Notes under the pieces: generated by a model
Database searches by the model: none
Told to the model about the DNA's origin: nothing
Seen by the model: only the letters and a program-made list of their open reading frames with translations
Shown here: positions 34,944-44,502 of the stretch, one piece after another
Layout: the number at the start of each line of letters is the position of its first letter
Position numbering within the stretch: the first letter of the stretch is position 1
DNA from: Bradyrhizobium diazoefficiens
GTDB taxonomy: Bacteria > Pseudomonadota > Alphaproteobacteria > Rhizobiales > Xanthobacteraceae
Reading direction: 5' to 3'
NCBI RefSeq assembly: GCF_016616425.1
Contig: NZ_CP067101.1
Span: forward strand, 7,080,347 to 7,144,346
DNA: 64,000 nt
Program-made: the position numbers and the translations under genes

Positions 34944-35318
34944 ATGACACAGGGCACGGGGCACGGCGAGAATGGAGATCGCGATAGGTCGTCCGAGGAA
35001 GCTGCGCTTTCCGAACGGCTCGGAAGTCTTGATCAGAGGTTGTCCGAATTTCGCGACCGCCGGATCAAGACCGAGCAACCCGCAGGTGACGGTGAAGACA
35101 GAGCGGCCAGAGCCTCGGCGATGGCGCTTGGATTCCGGTTATCCTCGGAGTTGATCGCCGGGGTCATTGTGGGAGCGGGGATTGGCTGGGGGTTCGACCG
35201 CTTGCTGTCGACGTCGCCTTTCGGGTTTATCGTGTTCCTGCTGCTGGGCTTCGTCGCCGGCGTGGTGAATGTGGTGAGAACGGCGGGCGCGGGTCAGAAC
35301 AGGCGCGGTGGTTCTTAA
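34944..35318 (+). CDS. atpI: ATP synthase protein I (F0F1 assembly)
   Basis: 124 residues: a charged N-terminal half ([20 protein letters not shown]) and two hydrophobic spans ([20 protein letters not shown] and [20 protein letters not shown]) typical of AtpI. AtpI helps assemble the c-ring and may transport magnesium. First gene of the F0 cluster, with a good promoter 67 bp upstream. Confidence 0.92.
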   Translation: MTQGTGHGENGDRDRSSEEAALSERLGSLDQRLSEFRDRRIKTEQPAGDGEDRAARASAMALGFRLSSELIAGVIVGAGIGWGFDRLLSTSPFGFIVFLLLGFVAGVVNVVRTAGAGQNRRGGS

Positions 35319-35428
35319 GCGATCCCGCCAGCAGAAGAATGATCGTGCCGGCTTTGCCGGTGCGGCCGGCCCGGCCGGCAGACCGAGACCCGCCGGCATT
35401 GCCCGGCAGACCAAGAGATGCCGCGCTG

Positions 35429-36178
35429 ATGAAAATCGACCCGATCCACCAGTTCAACATCGAGCCTCTCTTCACCCTGGGCCATATCGGCAATCACACG
35501 ATCGCCTTCACCAATTCGTCGCTCTACATGCTGGTGGCGGTGGCGATCATCTCGATCCTGATGCTGGCGAGCGGCACGCAGCTGGTTCCCGGGCGCCTGC
35601 AATCGATCGCCGAGATCTCCTACGAGTTCATTGCGGCCACGATCCGCGGAAACGCCGGCGCGGAAGGCATGAAGTTCTTCCCGCTGATCTTTTCGCTCTT
35701 CATGTTCCTCTGCGTCTCGAATCTCGTAGGTATCATCCCCTATACCTTCACGGTCGCGAGCCATCTGATCGTCACCGCGGCGCTCGCGCTCCTGGTGTTC
35801 TTCACCGTCCTGATCTACGGCGTCTACAAGAATGGCCTGAAGTTCTTCAAGATCTTCATTCCCAACGGCGTCCCCGGCTACATCCTGCCGCTGGTCATGT
35901 TCATCGAGGTCCTGTCGTTCTTCCTGCGACCGGTCTCCCACAGCGTCCGTCTGTTCGCCAACATGCTGGCCGGCCACATCGCGCTGAAGGTGTTCGCGGG
36001 CTTCGTCGCCATGCTCGGCTTCTCGCTCGGCGCCGTCGGCTGGGTCGGCGGCGTCATGCCGCTGGCGCTCACGGTCGCGCTGTACGCGCTCGAGATTCTG
36101 GTCGCGTTCCTGCAAGCCTATGTGTTCGCGATCCTGACCGTCATCTACCTCAACGACGCCATTCATCCGGGACACTGA
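35429..36178 (+). CDS. atpB: ATP synthase F0 subunit a
   Basis: 249 residues, from ATG 35429 ([20 protein letters not shown]); the longer frame opening at 35339 is Pro/Arg-rich and lacks family similarity. It forms the proton half-channels next to the c-ring. The essential Arg is in the segment [20 protein letters not shown], and the last span ([20 protein letters not shown]) carries the Gln/Tyr pattern of the family. Second gene of the F0 operon. Confidence 0.96.
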   Translation: MKIDPIHQFNIEPLFTLGHIGNHTIAFTNSSLYMLVAVAIISILMLASGTQLVPGRLQSIAEISYEFIAATIRGNAGAEGMKFFPLIFSLFMFLCVSNLVGIIPYTFTVASHLIVTAALALLVFFTVLIYGVYKNGLKFFKIFIPNGVPGYILPLVMFIEVLSFFLRPVSHSVRLFANMLAGHIALKVFAGFVAMLGFSLGAVGWVGGVMPLALTVALYALEILVAFLQAYVFAILTVIYLNDAIHPGH

Positions 36179-36231
36179 GCGGTCCGGGGAATTTCCACCC
36201 ACAACCCAATCTTTCTTCCAAGGAGTCTAAA

Positions 36232-36462
36232 ATGGATCCGGCATCAGCAAAACTTATCGGCGCGGGCATCGCGTGCATCGGCATGGGCGGTGCGGGCGTC
36301 GGCGTGGGCGTGATCTTCGGCAACTACCTCGCCGCAGCCGTTCGCAACCCCTCGGCTGCTCAGGGCCAGTTCGGCAACCTGATCTTCGGCTTCGCCGTGA
36401 CCGAAGCGCTCGGCATCTTCTCGCTGCTGATCGCGCTGCTGCTGCTGTTCGTTCCGCTCTGA
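36232..36462 (+). CDS. atpE: ATP synthase F0 subunit c
   Basis: 76 residues, two transmembrane helices joined by the polar loop RNPSAAQGQ. The proton-carrying acid is Glu58 in [10 protein letters not shown]. Gly-rich first helix ([14 protein letters not shown]) as expected for c-ring packing. AAGGAG precedes ATG 36232. Confidence 0.97.
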   Translation: MDPASAKLIGAGIACIGMGGAGVGVGVIFGNYLAAAVRNPSAAQGQFGNLIFGFAVTEALGIFSLLIALLLLFVPL

Positions 36463-36528
36463 GGACGACGTTTTTTCGCGCCGTTCCAGCCCTTGGGACG
36501 GCGCGTGTGACAGCAACAGGAGAATTCC

Positions 36529-37095
36529 ATGGCTGAGAGTCATGGCGACGCAAAAGGTCCGGCGGCGGGCGCTCATACCGAGGCTGACGGTGGTCACCAC
36601 GGTGGCGGCTTTCCGCCGTTCGAGAGCAGCAGCTTCGCTTCACAGCTTGTGTCGCTCGCGATCTTCTTTGTCCTGCTTTACGTGATCGTGTCCAAGCTCG
36701 CTCTGCCGCGCATCGGCGGTGCGATCGAGGCGCGTCAGAACAAGATCGAGGGTGACCTCGCCGAGGCGCAGAAGCTGAAGGACCAGTCCGACGCGGCGCT
36801 GAAGGCCCATGAAAGCGAGCTCGCTTCGGCGCGCACGCGGGCGCAGGCGATCGCCAACGAATCCCGCGACAAGGCGAATGCGCAGGCCGACGCCGAGCGC
36901 AAGGCGCTGGAAGAGCAGTTGGCGGCCAAGCTCGCCGGGGCGGAGAAGACCATCGCCTCGACCCGCGCAGCCGCCATGAGCAACGTCCGCGGCATCGCGG
37001 CCGATGCGGCAGGCCAGATCGTGCAGCAGCTCACCGGCGTCGTTCCCGACACTGCGTCGGTCAATGCCGCGGTCGATGCGACCCTGAAAGGTTAG
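36529..37095 (+). CDS. atpF': ATP synthase F0 subunit b'
   Basis: 188 residues: a His/Gly-rich N-terminus, one membrane span ([20 protein letters not shown]) and a long heptad-like stalk helix ([20 protein letters not shown]). Alphaproteobacteria with photosynthetic ancestry carry two b-type subunits forming a heterodimeric stator, as here. GGAG precedes ATG 36529. The next gene begins 5 bp after its stop. Confidence 0.93.
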   Translation: MAESHGDAKGPAAGAHTEADGGHHGGGFPPFESSSFASQLVSLAIFFVLLYVIVSKLALPRIGGAIEARQNKIEGDLAEAQKLKDQSDAALKAHESELASARTRAQAIANESRDKANAQADAERKALEEQLAAKLAGAEKTIASTRAAAMSNVRGIAADAAGQIVQQLTGVVPDTASVNAAVDATLKG

Positions 37096-37100
37096 GCGAG

Positions 37101-37586
37101 ATGTTCTTCGAACCTGAATTTTGGGTCGCCGTCGCTTTCGTGATCCTGATGGTCGTGTTCGGCTATCTCGGGGTCTTCAAGGCGGCGATGACCGCGCTCG
37201 ATCATCGCGCGGCCCGCATCAAGGCCGAGCTCGACGACGCCCAGCGACTCAAGCAGGAGGCGGCCAAGGTGCTCGCCGGCTACAAGGCGCGCAGTGCCGA
37301 CGCCGAGCGCGAAGCTGCCGACATCATCGCCAGTGCCAAGGCCGAAGCCGAGCGCATCGCTGCCGACGCCAAGGCGAAGATGGAAGACTTCGTCGCCCGT
37401 CGTACCAAGACCGCGGAGGGCAAGATCGCGCTCGCCGAGGCCCAGGCGCTGGCCGATGTCCGCGCCGCAGCCGCGGAAGCCGCCGTTCAGGCCGCCTCCA
37501 CGATCCTGTCGCAGTCGGTCAGGGGCCAGGTTGCCGACGATCTGCTCGCCAAGGGCATCACCGAGGTTCGCCAAAAGCTGAACTGA
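37101..37586 (+). CDS. atpF: ATP synthase F0 subunit b
   Basis: 161 residues with an N-terminal span ([20 protein letters not shown]) and a coiled-coil stalk. It pairs with b' to hold the F1 head. Last gene of the F0 operon; the strong terminator follows 20 bp after the stop. The F1 genes are not in this window, as is usual for the split F0/F1 arrangement in alphaproteobacteria. Confidence 0.95.
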   Translation: MFFEPEFWVAVAFVILMVVFGYLGVFKAAMTALDHRAARIKAELDDAQRLKQEAAKVLAGYKARSADAEREAADIIASAKAEAERIAADAKAKMEDFVARRTKTAEGKIALAEAQALADVRAAAAEAAVQAASTILSQSVRGQVADDLLAKGITEVRQKLN

Positions 37587-37606
37587 GAGCTTTGCCTTCA
37601 CCGATC

Positions 37607-37638
37607 AAAAAAGCCGGCGCGATAAGCGCCGGCTTTTT
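37607..37638. terminator. Bidirectional terminator after atpF
   Basis: AAAAAAGCCGGCGC and GCGCCGGCTTTTTT form a 14-bp stem with a GATA loop. Because A- and T-runs flank the stem on both sides, it can end the atp operon (+) and the convergent exported-protein gene (-). Confidence 0.95.
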
Positions 37639-37655
37639 TGTTGGGCTGAAACACT

Positions 37656-37714
37656 CTCGTGTCCCGGACGCGGGGCCGGCTTGAAATGCCGCTGCGCCAC
37701 GTCCGGGGCACGAG
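37656..37714. repeat. Intergenic inverted repeat
   Basis: CTCGTGTCCCGGACG at 37656 and CGTCCGGGGCACGAG at 37700 pair almost completely around a 29-base loop. This 'GTCCCGGACGCGG' element resembles the one at 56171 and is of the kind repeated many times in Bradyrhizobium genomes. Confidence 0.82.
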
Positions 37715-37720
37715 ATCTTC

Positions 37721-38374
37721 TTACCGCTTCTTCCTCCGCGCCTTCGGCGCCGGCGATAGTGCCTGCGGGTCGAAGCCGACATAGAAGATGTAGGAATCGG
37801 CGACCGCGGCTGACGGCACCGGATAGGTCATATCCTCGGCGACGAAGGTGAAGGGCACACTGCCGTCTTCCGACATCTGGACCGTGGTCCGGTAGGCCTT
37901 CGAGGCAATCACCTTCTCGCCAACGCCGCCCTGCACCACGGCGATACGCAGGGGCACGTCGACCGTGGCAGGTGCTCCGGCGGGGCCAGCGATCACGCGC
38001 CCCTGAATGCCGATCCGGGCCAGAATATCCGCGCCGTTGCGGATGCACTCGCGCGCCATCTTGGTGATCGAGGCCTGGAAGCGGATCTCATTGCCAACGG
38101 CCGGCTTGCCGGCGGCGCCGACCGCGTAGGTCGAGGCCCCCGCGCGCACCGTGACCTGCGGGCAATCGATGTCATCATTCGACGGCTGGCCCGGCGCGGG
38201 CGCGGGCTGGGGTTGGGCTGGCTCGTCGGACTTGCCGCCGAACAGGCTCTTGAAGCGGTCGCTCAGGGACTGGGCCGCCACCGGCGGGACCGAGGCGAGC
38301 GCAACCGACAATGCCAGCGCGAGCGCTGTCCCCCGCCGCAACACATTCCGCGAAGACCGAAGCTCCTTCACCAT
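37721..38374 (-). CDS. Exported protein of unknown function
   Basis: 217 residues from ATG 38374. Signal peptide: RRGTALALALSVALASVPPV, cut near VAAQ. The mature part begins with SDRFKSLFGGKSDEPAQPQP and a proline-rich spacer, then a beta-rich domain with VTVRAGASTYAVGAAGKPAV, a conserved Cys pair and YPVPSAAVADSYIFYVGFDP near the end. The order suits a periplasmic or lipoprotein-like conserved protein of Bradyrhizobium. It is convergent with the atp operon. Confidence 0.8.
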   Translation of the reverse strand: MVKELRSSRNVLRRGTALALALSVALASVPPVAAQSLSDRFKSLFGGKSDEPAQPQPAPAPGQPSNDDIDCPQVTVRAGASTYAVGAAGKPAVGNEIRFQASITKMARECIRNGADILARIGIQGRVIAGPAGAPATVDVPLRIAVVQGGVGEKVIASKAYRTTVQMSEDGSVPFTFVAEDMTYPVPSAAVADSYIFYVGFDPQALSPAPKARRKKR

Positions 38375-38508
38375 CAACGCCCATACTCCATGAAGCATCC
38401 CGGCCGATCCCCGGCCGGCCTTGCCGCGTTATATCGCCAAAATCGGCCAACCCAAGGCCGCAAAATGGGTGGCTAACAGGCAGACTTTCGCCGCATCCAG
38501 AGCGCCGC

Positions 38509-39096
38509 TCAGCCGCGGAAATCCTCATGCAACAGGCCGAACAGCAAATGGTCCTGCCAGATCCCGTTGATGCAGAGGTAGCGGCGCGCCAGCCCCTCGC
38601 GGGAGAAGCCGCACTTCTCGAGCACCCGGATCGACGGCGTATTGGTGGGAATACAGGCAGCTTCCACCCGATGCAGATTGAGCTCGCCGAACAGCGTCGG
38701 CAGGAGGACCCGCAGCGCAGCCGTCATGTAGCCGCGATGGGCATGGGATTGCCCGACCCAATAGCCGATGGTGCCGGCCTGCACGATGCCGCGCCGGACA
38801 TTGGCCAGCGTGATACCGCCGACCATGGCGCCATCGAGCTCGCGGAAGATCAGAAAAGGATAGGAGCGGTCCGCGGCGATGTCCTCGGAATAGCGGCGCA
38901 GGCGGCGGCGAAAGCCGGAGCGGGTGAGATCGTCCGACGGCCAGATCGGCTCCCAGGGCGTGAGATAGTCGCGGCTGGACTCGCGCAAGTGAGCCCATTG
39001 CAGAAAGTCGGACATCTGCGGCGCGCGCAACAACAAGCCGTTGCCGCGCGGCGCGAGGGCGGCGGGTCCACTGGACGGCAGGCGAAAGAGGGCCAT
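38509..39096 (-). CDS. GNAT-family N-acetyltransferase (RimJ-like)
   Basis: 195 residues. Acetyl-CoA-binding region: GTIGYWVGQSHAHRGYMTAA (Q/RxxGxG/A-like) and a C-terminal EAACIPTNTPSIRVLEKCGF then SREGLARRYL, matching the RimJ/RimL branch that acetylates protein N-termini. It lies 40 bp downstream of the M16 peptidase gene on the same strand, a conserved neighbour order in alphaproteobacteria. Confidence 0.92.
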   Translation of the reverse strand: MALFRLPSSGPAALAPRGNGLLLRAPQMSDFLQWAHLRESSRDYLTPWEPIWPSDDLTRSGFRRRLRRYSEDIAADRSYPFLIFRELDGAMVGGITLANVRRGIVQAGTIGYWVGQSHAHRGYMTAALRVLLPTLFGELNLHRVEAACIPTNTPSIRVLEKCGFSREGLARRYLCINGIWQDHLLFGLLHEDFRG

Positions 39097-39136
39097 GATG
39101 ATGCTTCCCGGGACGGCTCAGCCCGCAATGCGGCTC

Positions 39137-40426
39137 CTAATGCAGCCGCGCCTTGGCACGCGCCCGGGTCAATCCTTCCGCAAAAGACACCGCCGTGTCC
39201 AGACCCCTGCCACTACCCAATGCGACAACGGCAGGCCGGCTCCGCGATAACAGCGCGCGCGCCGCGTCCCGGGTCGATTCGACGCTGACGGCGTCGATCC
39301 GGGCCACCAGTTCCTGCACCGTCTGCGGCCGCCCATAGGCGAGGACATGCCGGGCGAGCTGCTCGGCGCGGGAAGAGCAGCTCTCCAGCGCCATCAACAG
39401 GCCCGCCTTCATCTGCGCCTTGGCCCGCGCGATCTCGGCTTCGGTCAGCGTCTCCACCGAATCATTGATGATGTCGACCACGACCTCCATCATCTCCGGC
39501 GCATCGGCCGGATCGGTGCCGGTGTAGAGTCCGAAGAAGCCGGTATCGGTATAGGGCGCGTGGAACGAATAGATGGAGTAGCAGAGACCACGTTTCTCGC
39601 GCACCTCCTGGAACAGCCGCGACGACATTCCGCCGCCGAGGATGTTGGTGAAGACCTGGACCGAGAACAGCGACAAATCGTTCTGCGGCACGCCTTCCAG
39701 CGCCAGCGTCAGATGCGCCTGCTCCAGCTCGCGGTGCACCACCTTGGCACCGCCCTTGCCGAACTGAGCGGTTTGCGGCTTTGGGCCCGCCGTCTCCTCG
39801 AAACTCGCAAAGCGCTTCTCGGCCTCGGCGACCACCTGCTTGTGATCGACGGCGCCGGCCGCCGCAACCACCATGTCGGGCCCGCGGTAATGCGTCGAGA
39901 GGTAGCCGCGCAGCATGTCGCGGTTGAAGGCGCGCAAGGTTTTCGCAGTGCCCAGCAGCGAGCGGCCCATCGGCTGGTCGGGATAGCAGAGCTCGTTGAG
40001 ATGCTCGAACACGACGTCGTCGGGCGTGTCCTGCGCCGCGCCGATCTCCTGCACGATGACGTTCTTCTCGCGCTCCAGCTCGTCGGGCTCGAAGGCGGGG
40101 TTGGCGAGGATGTCGGCGAGCACATCGAGCGCGAGCGGCACGTCGGCCTTCAGCACCCGCGCATAGTAGGACGTGGTCTCGGTCGAGGTCCCGGCATTGA
40201 GGTCGCCGCCGACCGCCTCGATCTCCTCGACGATCTCGCGCGAGGAGCGCTTCGTCGTGCCCTTGAACGCCATGTGCTCGAGCAGATGCGAAATGCCGTG
40301 CTCGTTCGGCCTCTCGTCGCGTCCGCCGACGCCGGCCCAGACGCCGAGCGCTGCGGTCTCGAGATGGGGCATCTCGTCGGTGACGACGGTCAGGCCGGAG
40401 GCAAGCTTGGAAATCTCGACACTCAT
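39137..40426 (-). CDS. M16-family zinc peptidase (MPP-like)
   Basis: 429 residues. Inverted zinc motif HLLEHMAFKGT (HxxEH) with the distal Glu downstream (EIEAVGGDLNAGTSTETTSY) near the N-terminus, and the glycine-rich LFSVQVFTNILGGGMSSRLF loop of mitochondrial-processing-peptidase relatives. It starts in a 4-bp ATGA overlap with the thrC stop codon, so it is translationally coupled. Function in bacteria unsettled; it may trim peptides. Confidence 0.94.
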   Translation of the reverse strand: MSVEISKLASGLTVVTDEMPHLETAALGVWAGVGGRDERPNEHGISHLLEHMAFKGTTKRSSREIVEEIEAVGGDLNAGTSTETTSYYARVLKADVPLALDVLADILANPAFEPDELEREKNVIVQEIGAAQDTPDDVVFEHLNELCYPDQPMGRSLLGTAKTLRAFNRDMLRGYLSTHYRGPDMVVAAAGAVDHKQVVAEAEKRFASFEETAGPKPQTAQFGKGGAKVVHRELEQAHLTLALEGVPQNDLSLFSVQVFTNILGGGMSSRLFQEVREKRGLCYSIYSFHAPYTDTGFFGLYTGTDPADAPEMMEVVVDIINDSVETLTEAEIARAKAQMKAGLLMALESCSSRAEQLARHVLAYGRPQTVQELVARIDAVSVESTRDAARALLSRSRPAVVALGSGRGLDTAVSFAEGLTRARAKARLH

Positions 40427-41841
40427 CCGGCAACTCCCTGCTTTGCGGCGCGGCTGACCGACAGCACGAACCGCTCGACCTCGGCCTGATCGTTCTTCAT
40501 CACCTTCATGTGTTCGGATTTAGTCATCAATCCGTCGAGCCAGGCCGGCAGTTGCGGCCGCTGGCCACAGGCTGTTTCGACGGCGTCGGGGAATTTGGCC
40601 GGATGGGCGGTGGAAAGCACGATGCTCGGCACCCTCGTGTCCGTGGTGTCGCGGTCGGCGACAGCGAGCGCCACCGCCGTGTGCGGGTCGACCAGCTCGC
40701 CCGCCTCGCGCCAGGCGGCACGGATCGCGGCCGCAGTCTCGGTCTCGTCGGCGCGTCCGGCATCGAACTCCTCGCGGATCGCGGCCAGCGTCGCATCGGG
40801 CAGCACGAAGCGTCCCGACTGCTTCAGCGAATCCATCAGACGGCGCACGCCCGCCGCATCGCGCCGGCCGGCCTCGAACAGCAGCCGCTCGAAATTCGAG
40901 GAAATCTGGATGTCCATCGAGGGCGAGGCCGTCGCGTGCACCTCCCGCACCTCATAGATCCCTGTCTTCAGCGTGCGCGCCAGGATGTCGTTGACGTTGG
41001 CGGCAATGCGCAGGGTCCGCACCGGCAGCCCGATGCGCTTGGCGACATAGCCGGCAAAGATGTCGCCGAAATTACCGGTCGGCACGACGAAATCCACCGC
41101 GCGCGCCGGCGCGCCGACGGCAACGGCGGAGGTGAAATAGTACACGACCTGGGCAACGATGCGCGCCCAGTTGATGGAATTGACGCCGGAGAGCGAGATC
41201 GCATCGCGAAAGCGATGGTTGTTGAACATCCCCTTCACGAGGGCCTGGCAGTCGTCGAAGGTGCCCTCGACGGCGAGCGCATGGACATTGGCCGCGCCCG
41301 TCGAAGTCATCATCCGCCGCTGCACCTCGGAGATGCGGCCGTGCGGAAACAGCACGATCAGATCCACGTTCTCGAGGCCGGCGAAAGCCTCGACCGCGGC
41401 ACCGCCGGTATCGCCGGAGGTGGCGACCACGATGGTGGTGCGCTCGCCGCGCTTGGCGAGCACGTGGTCCATCAGCCGCGAGATCAGCTGCATCGCCACG
41501 TCCTTGAAGGCGAGCGTCGGGCCGTGGAACAGCTCCAGCACGAACTGGTGCGGCGACATCTGGCGCAGCGGCACCACCGCCGGATGGCGGAAGGTCGCAT
41601 AGGCCTCGTTCGCCATGCGTCCGAGCTCGGCGTCGGTGATCTCGCCGCCCGCGAAGGGACGAATCACATCGACCGCGACCTCCCAATAGGGACGGCCGAA
41701 GAAGCCGGCAATGGTCTCGGCGGAGAGCTGTGGCCAAACGGCCGGCACATAAAGACCGCCGTCGCGGGCGAGCCCGGTCAGCATCACATCGCAGAAGCCG
41801 AGTTCAGGGGCCTCGCCCCGGGTCGAGATATAACGAGTCAA
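40423..41841 (-). CDS. thrC: Threonine synthase
   Basis: 472 residues. It converts O-phosphohomoserine to threonine using PLP. Motifs: YISTRGEAPELGFCDVMLTG at the start, the PLP lysine in FHGPTLAFKDVAMQLISRLM, the phosphate-binding TSGDTGGAAVEAFAG and SGVNSINWARIVAQ. The start is probably TTG 41841, because GGAGGGC stands 4-10 bases upstream and it gives the standard N-terminus; an earlier in-frame codon at 41883 has no such support. Confidence 0.95.
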   Translation of the reverse strand: MTRYISTRGEAPELGFCDVMLTGLARDGGLYVPAVWPQLSAETIAGFFGRPYWEVAVDVIRPFAGGEITDAELGRMANEAYATFRHPAVVPLRQMSPHQFVLELFHGPTLAFKDVAMQLISRLMDHVLAKRGERTTIVVATSGDTGGAAVEAFAGLENVDLIVLFPHGRISEVQRRMMTSTGAANVHALAVEGTFDDCQALVKGMFNNHRFRDAISLSGVNSINWARIVAQVVYYFTSAVAVGAPARAVDFVVPTGNFGDIFAGYVAKRIGLPVRTLRIAANVNDILARTLKTGIYEVREVHATASPSMDIQISSNFERLLFEAGRRDAAGVRRLMDSLKQSGRFVLPDATLAAIREEFDAGRADETETAAAIRAAWREAGELVDPHTAVALAVADRDTTDTRVPSIVLSTAHPAKFPDAVETACGQRPQLPAWLDGLMTKSEHMKVMKNDQAEVERFVLSVSRAAKQGVAG

Positions 41842-41990
41842 ACTGCCCTCCAAAGGCCGGTCGGGCCTGAGCGCGATCTGCAAGCCTTTGATTTTACGAA
41901 ATTACTGTTACCAGCCAGAGGCTTTGGGCCACCATAAAGCGTTTTGCGGCATCGGGAAACCGCTTCCCGCCTGCATACTGCCCAGCAAAA

Positions 41991-42015
41991 AGGGCTGCGG
42001 CGGTGCCGCAGCCCT
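41991..42015 (-). terminator. Minus-strand terminator in the thrC-regulator gap
   Basis: On the minus strand AGGGCTGCGGCACCGCCGCAGCCCTTTTTGC forms a 10-bp GC stem followed by T5; the parts are AGGGCTGCGG and CCGCAGCCCT. It lies 410 bp beyond the end of the response-regulator gene, and 150 bp upstream of thrC. Confidence 0.75.
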
Positions 42016-42331
42016 CTCTTGGAAGGTCTGTCGTTGACATGTGCAGACCGGTTTGCCTTGTCCGGGTCGCGGACCCGCCAAAACTGTTCGCGCAACCTTT
42101 CGTCGCCCGTCACGAAACCGTCAAGGGCGAAAACGATGAGTCCGAGAAAACGTTCCTATTTTTCCCGGCCCGATCCGGCGCCGGCATACACAGTCGAGCA
42201 GCGACACGTCGCATATTTGCCGTTCTTTCCCGAATTTCGGAGATCTCAGGAACGAAGACCGCTTCTGCCCATTGGGTCGGCGACGGTGTCGGCGGTGTCC
42301 ATGCATTGCCCGGCTGCGCGCTGATCCGTCA

Positions 42332-42369
42332 CACCGAACCGGCTGCATCCTGGAGAAGCCGGTTCGGTG
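42332..42369. other. Perfect 13-bp hairpin
   Basis: CACCGAACCGGCT and AGCCGGTTCGGTG are exact inverted copies with a 12-base loop. It is 55 bp beyond the regulator stop codon. No T-run follows on either strand, so it is a stability hairpin or small-RNA element. Confidence 0.75.
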
Positions 42370-42372
42370 CTG

Positions 42373-42422
42373 CCGGGCCGCCAGTGCCCGGGCCGCCAGT
42401 GCCCGGGCCGTCAGTGCCCGGG
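42373..42422. repeat. 15-bp tandem repeat
   Basis: CCGGGCCGCCAGTGC is repeated three times with one mismatch in the third copy, plus five extra bases. It ends 2 bp before the response-regulator stop codon. Confidence 0.9.
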
Positions 42423-42424
42423 AA

Positions 42425-43069
42425 TCAATTCATCCCGATTTCTACCGCGATCCTGATCAGGTCGGAATGGTTCTTGGCCCCCAACTTCTGCTTGAGCAGG
42501 GACGTGGTGTTGGCGACCGTCTTGTAGGAGATGCCGAGCGCCTCGGCGACTTCCACGATCTTGTTACCGCGTCCGAGCAGGCGGAGAATTTCGAGCTCGC
42601 GCGGCGTCATCTGCGAGGCCGGGTTGGCCTTGATCGCCGCACCGGAAAACGTCACGGCTTCTGCGAGCTGCGGTGAGATGAAATTGTCGCCCGCGACCAC
42701 CTTGCGCACCGCTTTCAGCAGAATTCTGGGGTCGTCGCCCTTGGAGACATAGCCTTGCGCCCCGAGCTCGACCGCCCGCACCACGAAGGCCGGATCGTCG
42801 TTCATGCTGAACATGATGATCTTGGCGCCAGGATCGTCCTTGCGGATGCGTCGCATCAGCTCGAAGCCGGAGACATCGGGCAGGCTGATGTCGATCACGG
42901 TAACGTCGGGCCGCTTGCTGACATAGGCGCGATGCCCGGATTTGGCGTCTGTCGCCTCGTCGATACGGATCGAGTGGTCCGAAGCGAACAGGGTGCGGCA
43001 ACCGGACAGCACCACGGGATGGTCGTCGACGATCAGAACCCTGGTCGCCGGCTTGGCGGTATCTTGCAT
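42425..43069 (-). CDS. NarL/FixJ-type response regulator
   Basis: 214 residues from ATG 43069. Receiver: RVLIVDDHPVVLSGCRTLFA, the phosphorylatable Asp in PDVTVIDISLPDVSG, and the Lys in QGYVSKGDDPRIL. LuxR-type DNA-binding domain: MTPRELEILRLLGRGNKIVE then VAEALGISYKTVANTTSLLK. It is divergent from the sensor kinase at 43156, 86 bp away, and is almost certainly its partner. Confidence 0.94.
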   Translation of the reverse strand: MQDTAKPATRVLIVDDHPVVLSGCRTLFASDHSIRIDEATDAKSGHRAYVSKRPDVTVIDISLPDVSGFELMRRIRKDDPGAKIIMFSMNDDPAFVVRAVELGAQGYVSKGDDPRILLKAVRKVVAGDNFISPQLAEAVTFSGAAIKANPASQMTPRELEILRLLGRGNKIVEVAEALGISYKTVANTTSLLKQKLGAKNHSDLIRIAVEIGMN

Positions 43070-43155
43070 CGCGCACTCGCTTGTTTCTTGACTCATAGAC
43101 CGGCGGGAACAAATGGAAAGAGCAAATCCCGCCGATGCGCGTTAGAATTGACCTA

Positions 43156-44502
43156 ATGTGGCACCGGCTCTCGTTCAGAACGCAACTGCTGCTTCCGCTC
43201 GGCGCGAGCTTTCTCGCAGCCCTGATTCTGGGTGGCGTGCTGCTTCAGATATTCGCAACCGATCAGCTCGCCGACGAGAATGAGCCCGCTCGACGTTCGA
43301 CCAGGACGATCGCCACCGCACTGAACAACACCTTGCGCGCATCGGACAATCCGCGGAAGACGCTTGACGCCTTTGTCCAATCCTTGACCAACTCGTCGGA
43401 CATCAAATTTCGCTCTGCAGAAGACGTTCCTCTGCCATCGCCAAAGGACCGCACGCGCAACCTGCGAGGGATACCGCAGTGGTTTGTCAACCTGCTTACG
43501 GTATCGGACACCGACGCTGCGGCCCCGGTGCTGATCGATGGCCGACGCGTCGGCGATATCGTGTTCCTGCCGGACCTGTCAGCCGACCTGTTCGAGAAGT
43601 GGATCGGCTTCCTCGCGCTGACCGGCCTCGTCGCCGTGCTGACGGTGCTCACCGGAATCATCGCCTACGTCTTCGCGGGATCGGCCCTGCGTCCCCTGCA
43701 GCATCTCGGCGAAGGCCTCACGCGGATGCGGCGTGGCGACTACGCAAAGCCGATTCCGGTCGGAGGACCGCCGGAGATTCGGCAGAGCTGCGCGGAAGCA
43801 AATGCGCTGGCTGCAACGCTTGCGCGATTGAGCCAGGACAATCGCGACCTGATGCACCGCCTGGTATCGCTCCAGGACGACGAGCGGCATGATCTCGCCC
43901 GCGAATTGCACGACGAGCTCGGACCGCTGCTGTTCAGCATCCGCGCCGGCACGATCGCGCTGGTCGACGCTTCGCCGCGGATCGGAAATCCCGGCAACCC
44001 GGCCGAGGAGGTGCTGCAATCGGTCGAGGCGCTCCAGCAGACCAACCGCCGCATCCTCGATCGGCTGCGGCCGCTCTATATCGAGGAACTGGGCCTCGCC
44101 ACCAGCGTGCAGACGCTGCTTCGCAACTTCCGCAAGCAGGCACCGCATATCGTCCTGACGGACGCGATCGATCCCGATCTGAACGCGATCGACGGGCCAT
44201 CGGCCAGGACCGTCTATCGGGTGATCCAGGAGGCTCTGACCAACGTGCTGCGCCACGCCAAGGCCAACAGCGCCCATGTCCAGGCCACCGTCAGCGGTGG
44301 AACGCTCGTGATCGAGATCTCCGACGACGGCGGCGGCTTTCCAGCGGGCAACGTCTTCGGCCGCGGCCTGACCGGCATGCATGAGCGCGTGCGCGCGCTT
44401 AGCGGATCGCTGTCACTGCTGCGCGTGGATGAGCGAACCTATATACGCTGCCGCCTTCCGGCCGCGCCGACGCGCGAGATGCCGGTCAAGCCGACTGGAT
44501 GA
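43156..44502 (+). CDS. NarX-like sensor histidine kinase (HisKA_3)
   Basis: 448 residues from ATG 43156. Two membrane spans (LLLPLGASFLAALILGGVLL; GFLALTGLVAVLTVLTGIIA) flank a periplasmic sensor region; a HAMP domain follows (ALRPLQHLGEGLTRMRRGDY), then the dimerisation/phospho-acceptor motif DDERHDLARELHDELGPLLF and the ATP-binding domain (DDGGGFPAGNVFGRGLTGMH). The signal is unknown. It forms a divergent pair with the regulator at 42425. Confidence 0.93.
   Translation: MWHRLSFRTQLLLPLGASFLAALILGGVLLQIFATDQLADENEPARRSTRTIATALNNTLRASDNPRKTLDAFVQSLTNSSDIKFRSAEDVPLPSPKDRTRNLRGIPQWFVNLLTVSDTDAAAPVLIDGRRVGDIVFLPDLSADLFEKWIGFLALTGLVAVLTVLTGIIAYVFAGSALRPLQHLGEGLTRMRRGDYAKPIPVGGPPEIRQSCAEANALAATLARLSQDNRDLMHRLVSLQDDERHDLARELHDELGPLLFSIRAGTIALVDASPRIGNPGNPAEEVLQSVEALQQTNRRILDRLRPLYIEELGLATSVQTLLRNFRKQAPHIVLTDAIDPDLNAIDGPSARTVYRVIQEALTNVLRHAKANSAHVQATVSGGTLVIEISDDGGGFPAGNVFGRGLTGMHERVRALSGSLSLLRVDERTYIRCRLPAAPTREMPVKPTG

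Larger units (their letters stand above)
41842..42424. other. 583-bp gene-free region with hairpins
   Basis: No frame resembles a protein. It holds, from left to right, a minus-strand terminator-like hairpin (41991-42015), a 13-bp perfect hairpin (42332-42369) and a 15-bp tandem repeat (42373-42422). It could be a long 3' untranslated region of the response-regulator gene, or contain a small RNA. Confidence 0.55.

Noticed and set aside
42016..42331. Small open frames in the thrC-regulator gap
   Set aside because: No start signal or family pattern; the region is better explained by RNA structure.
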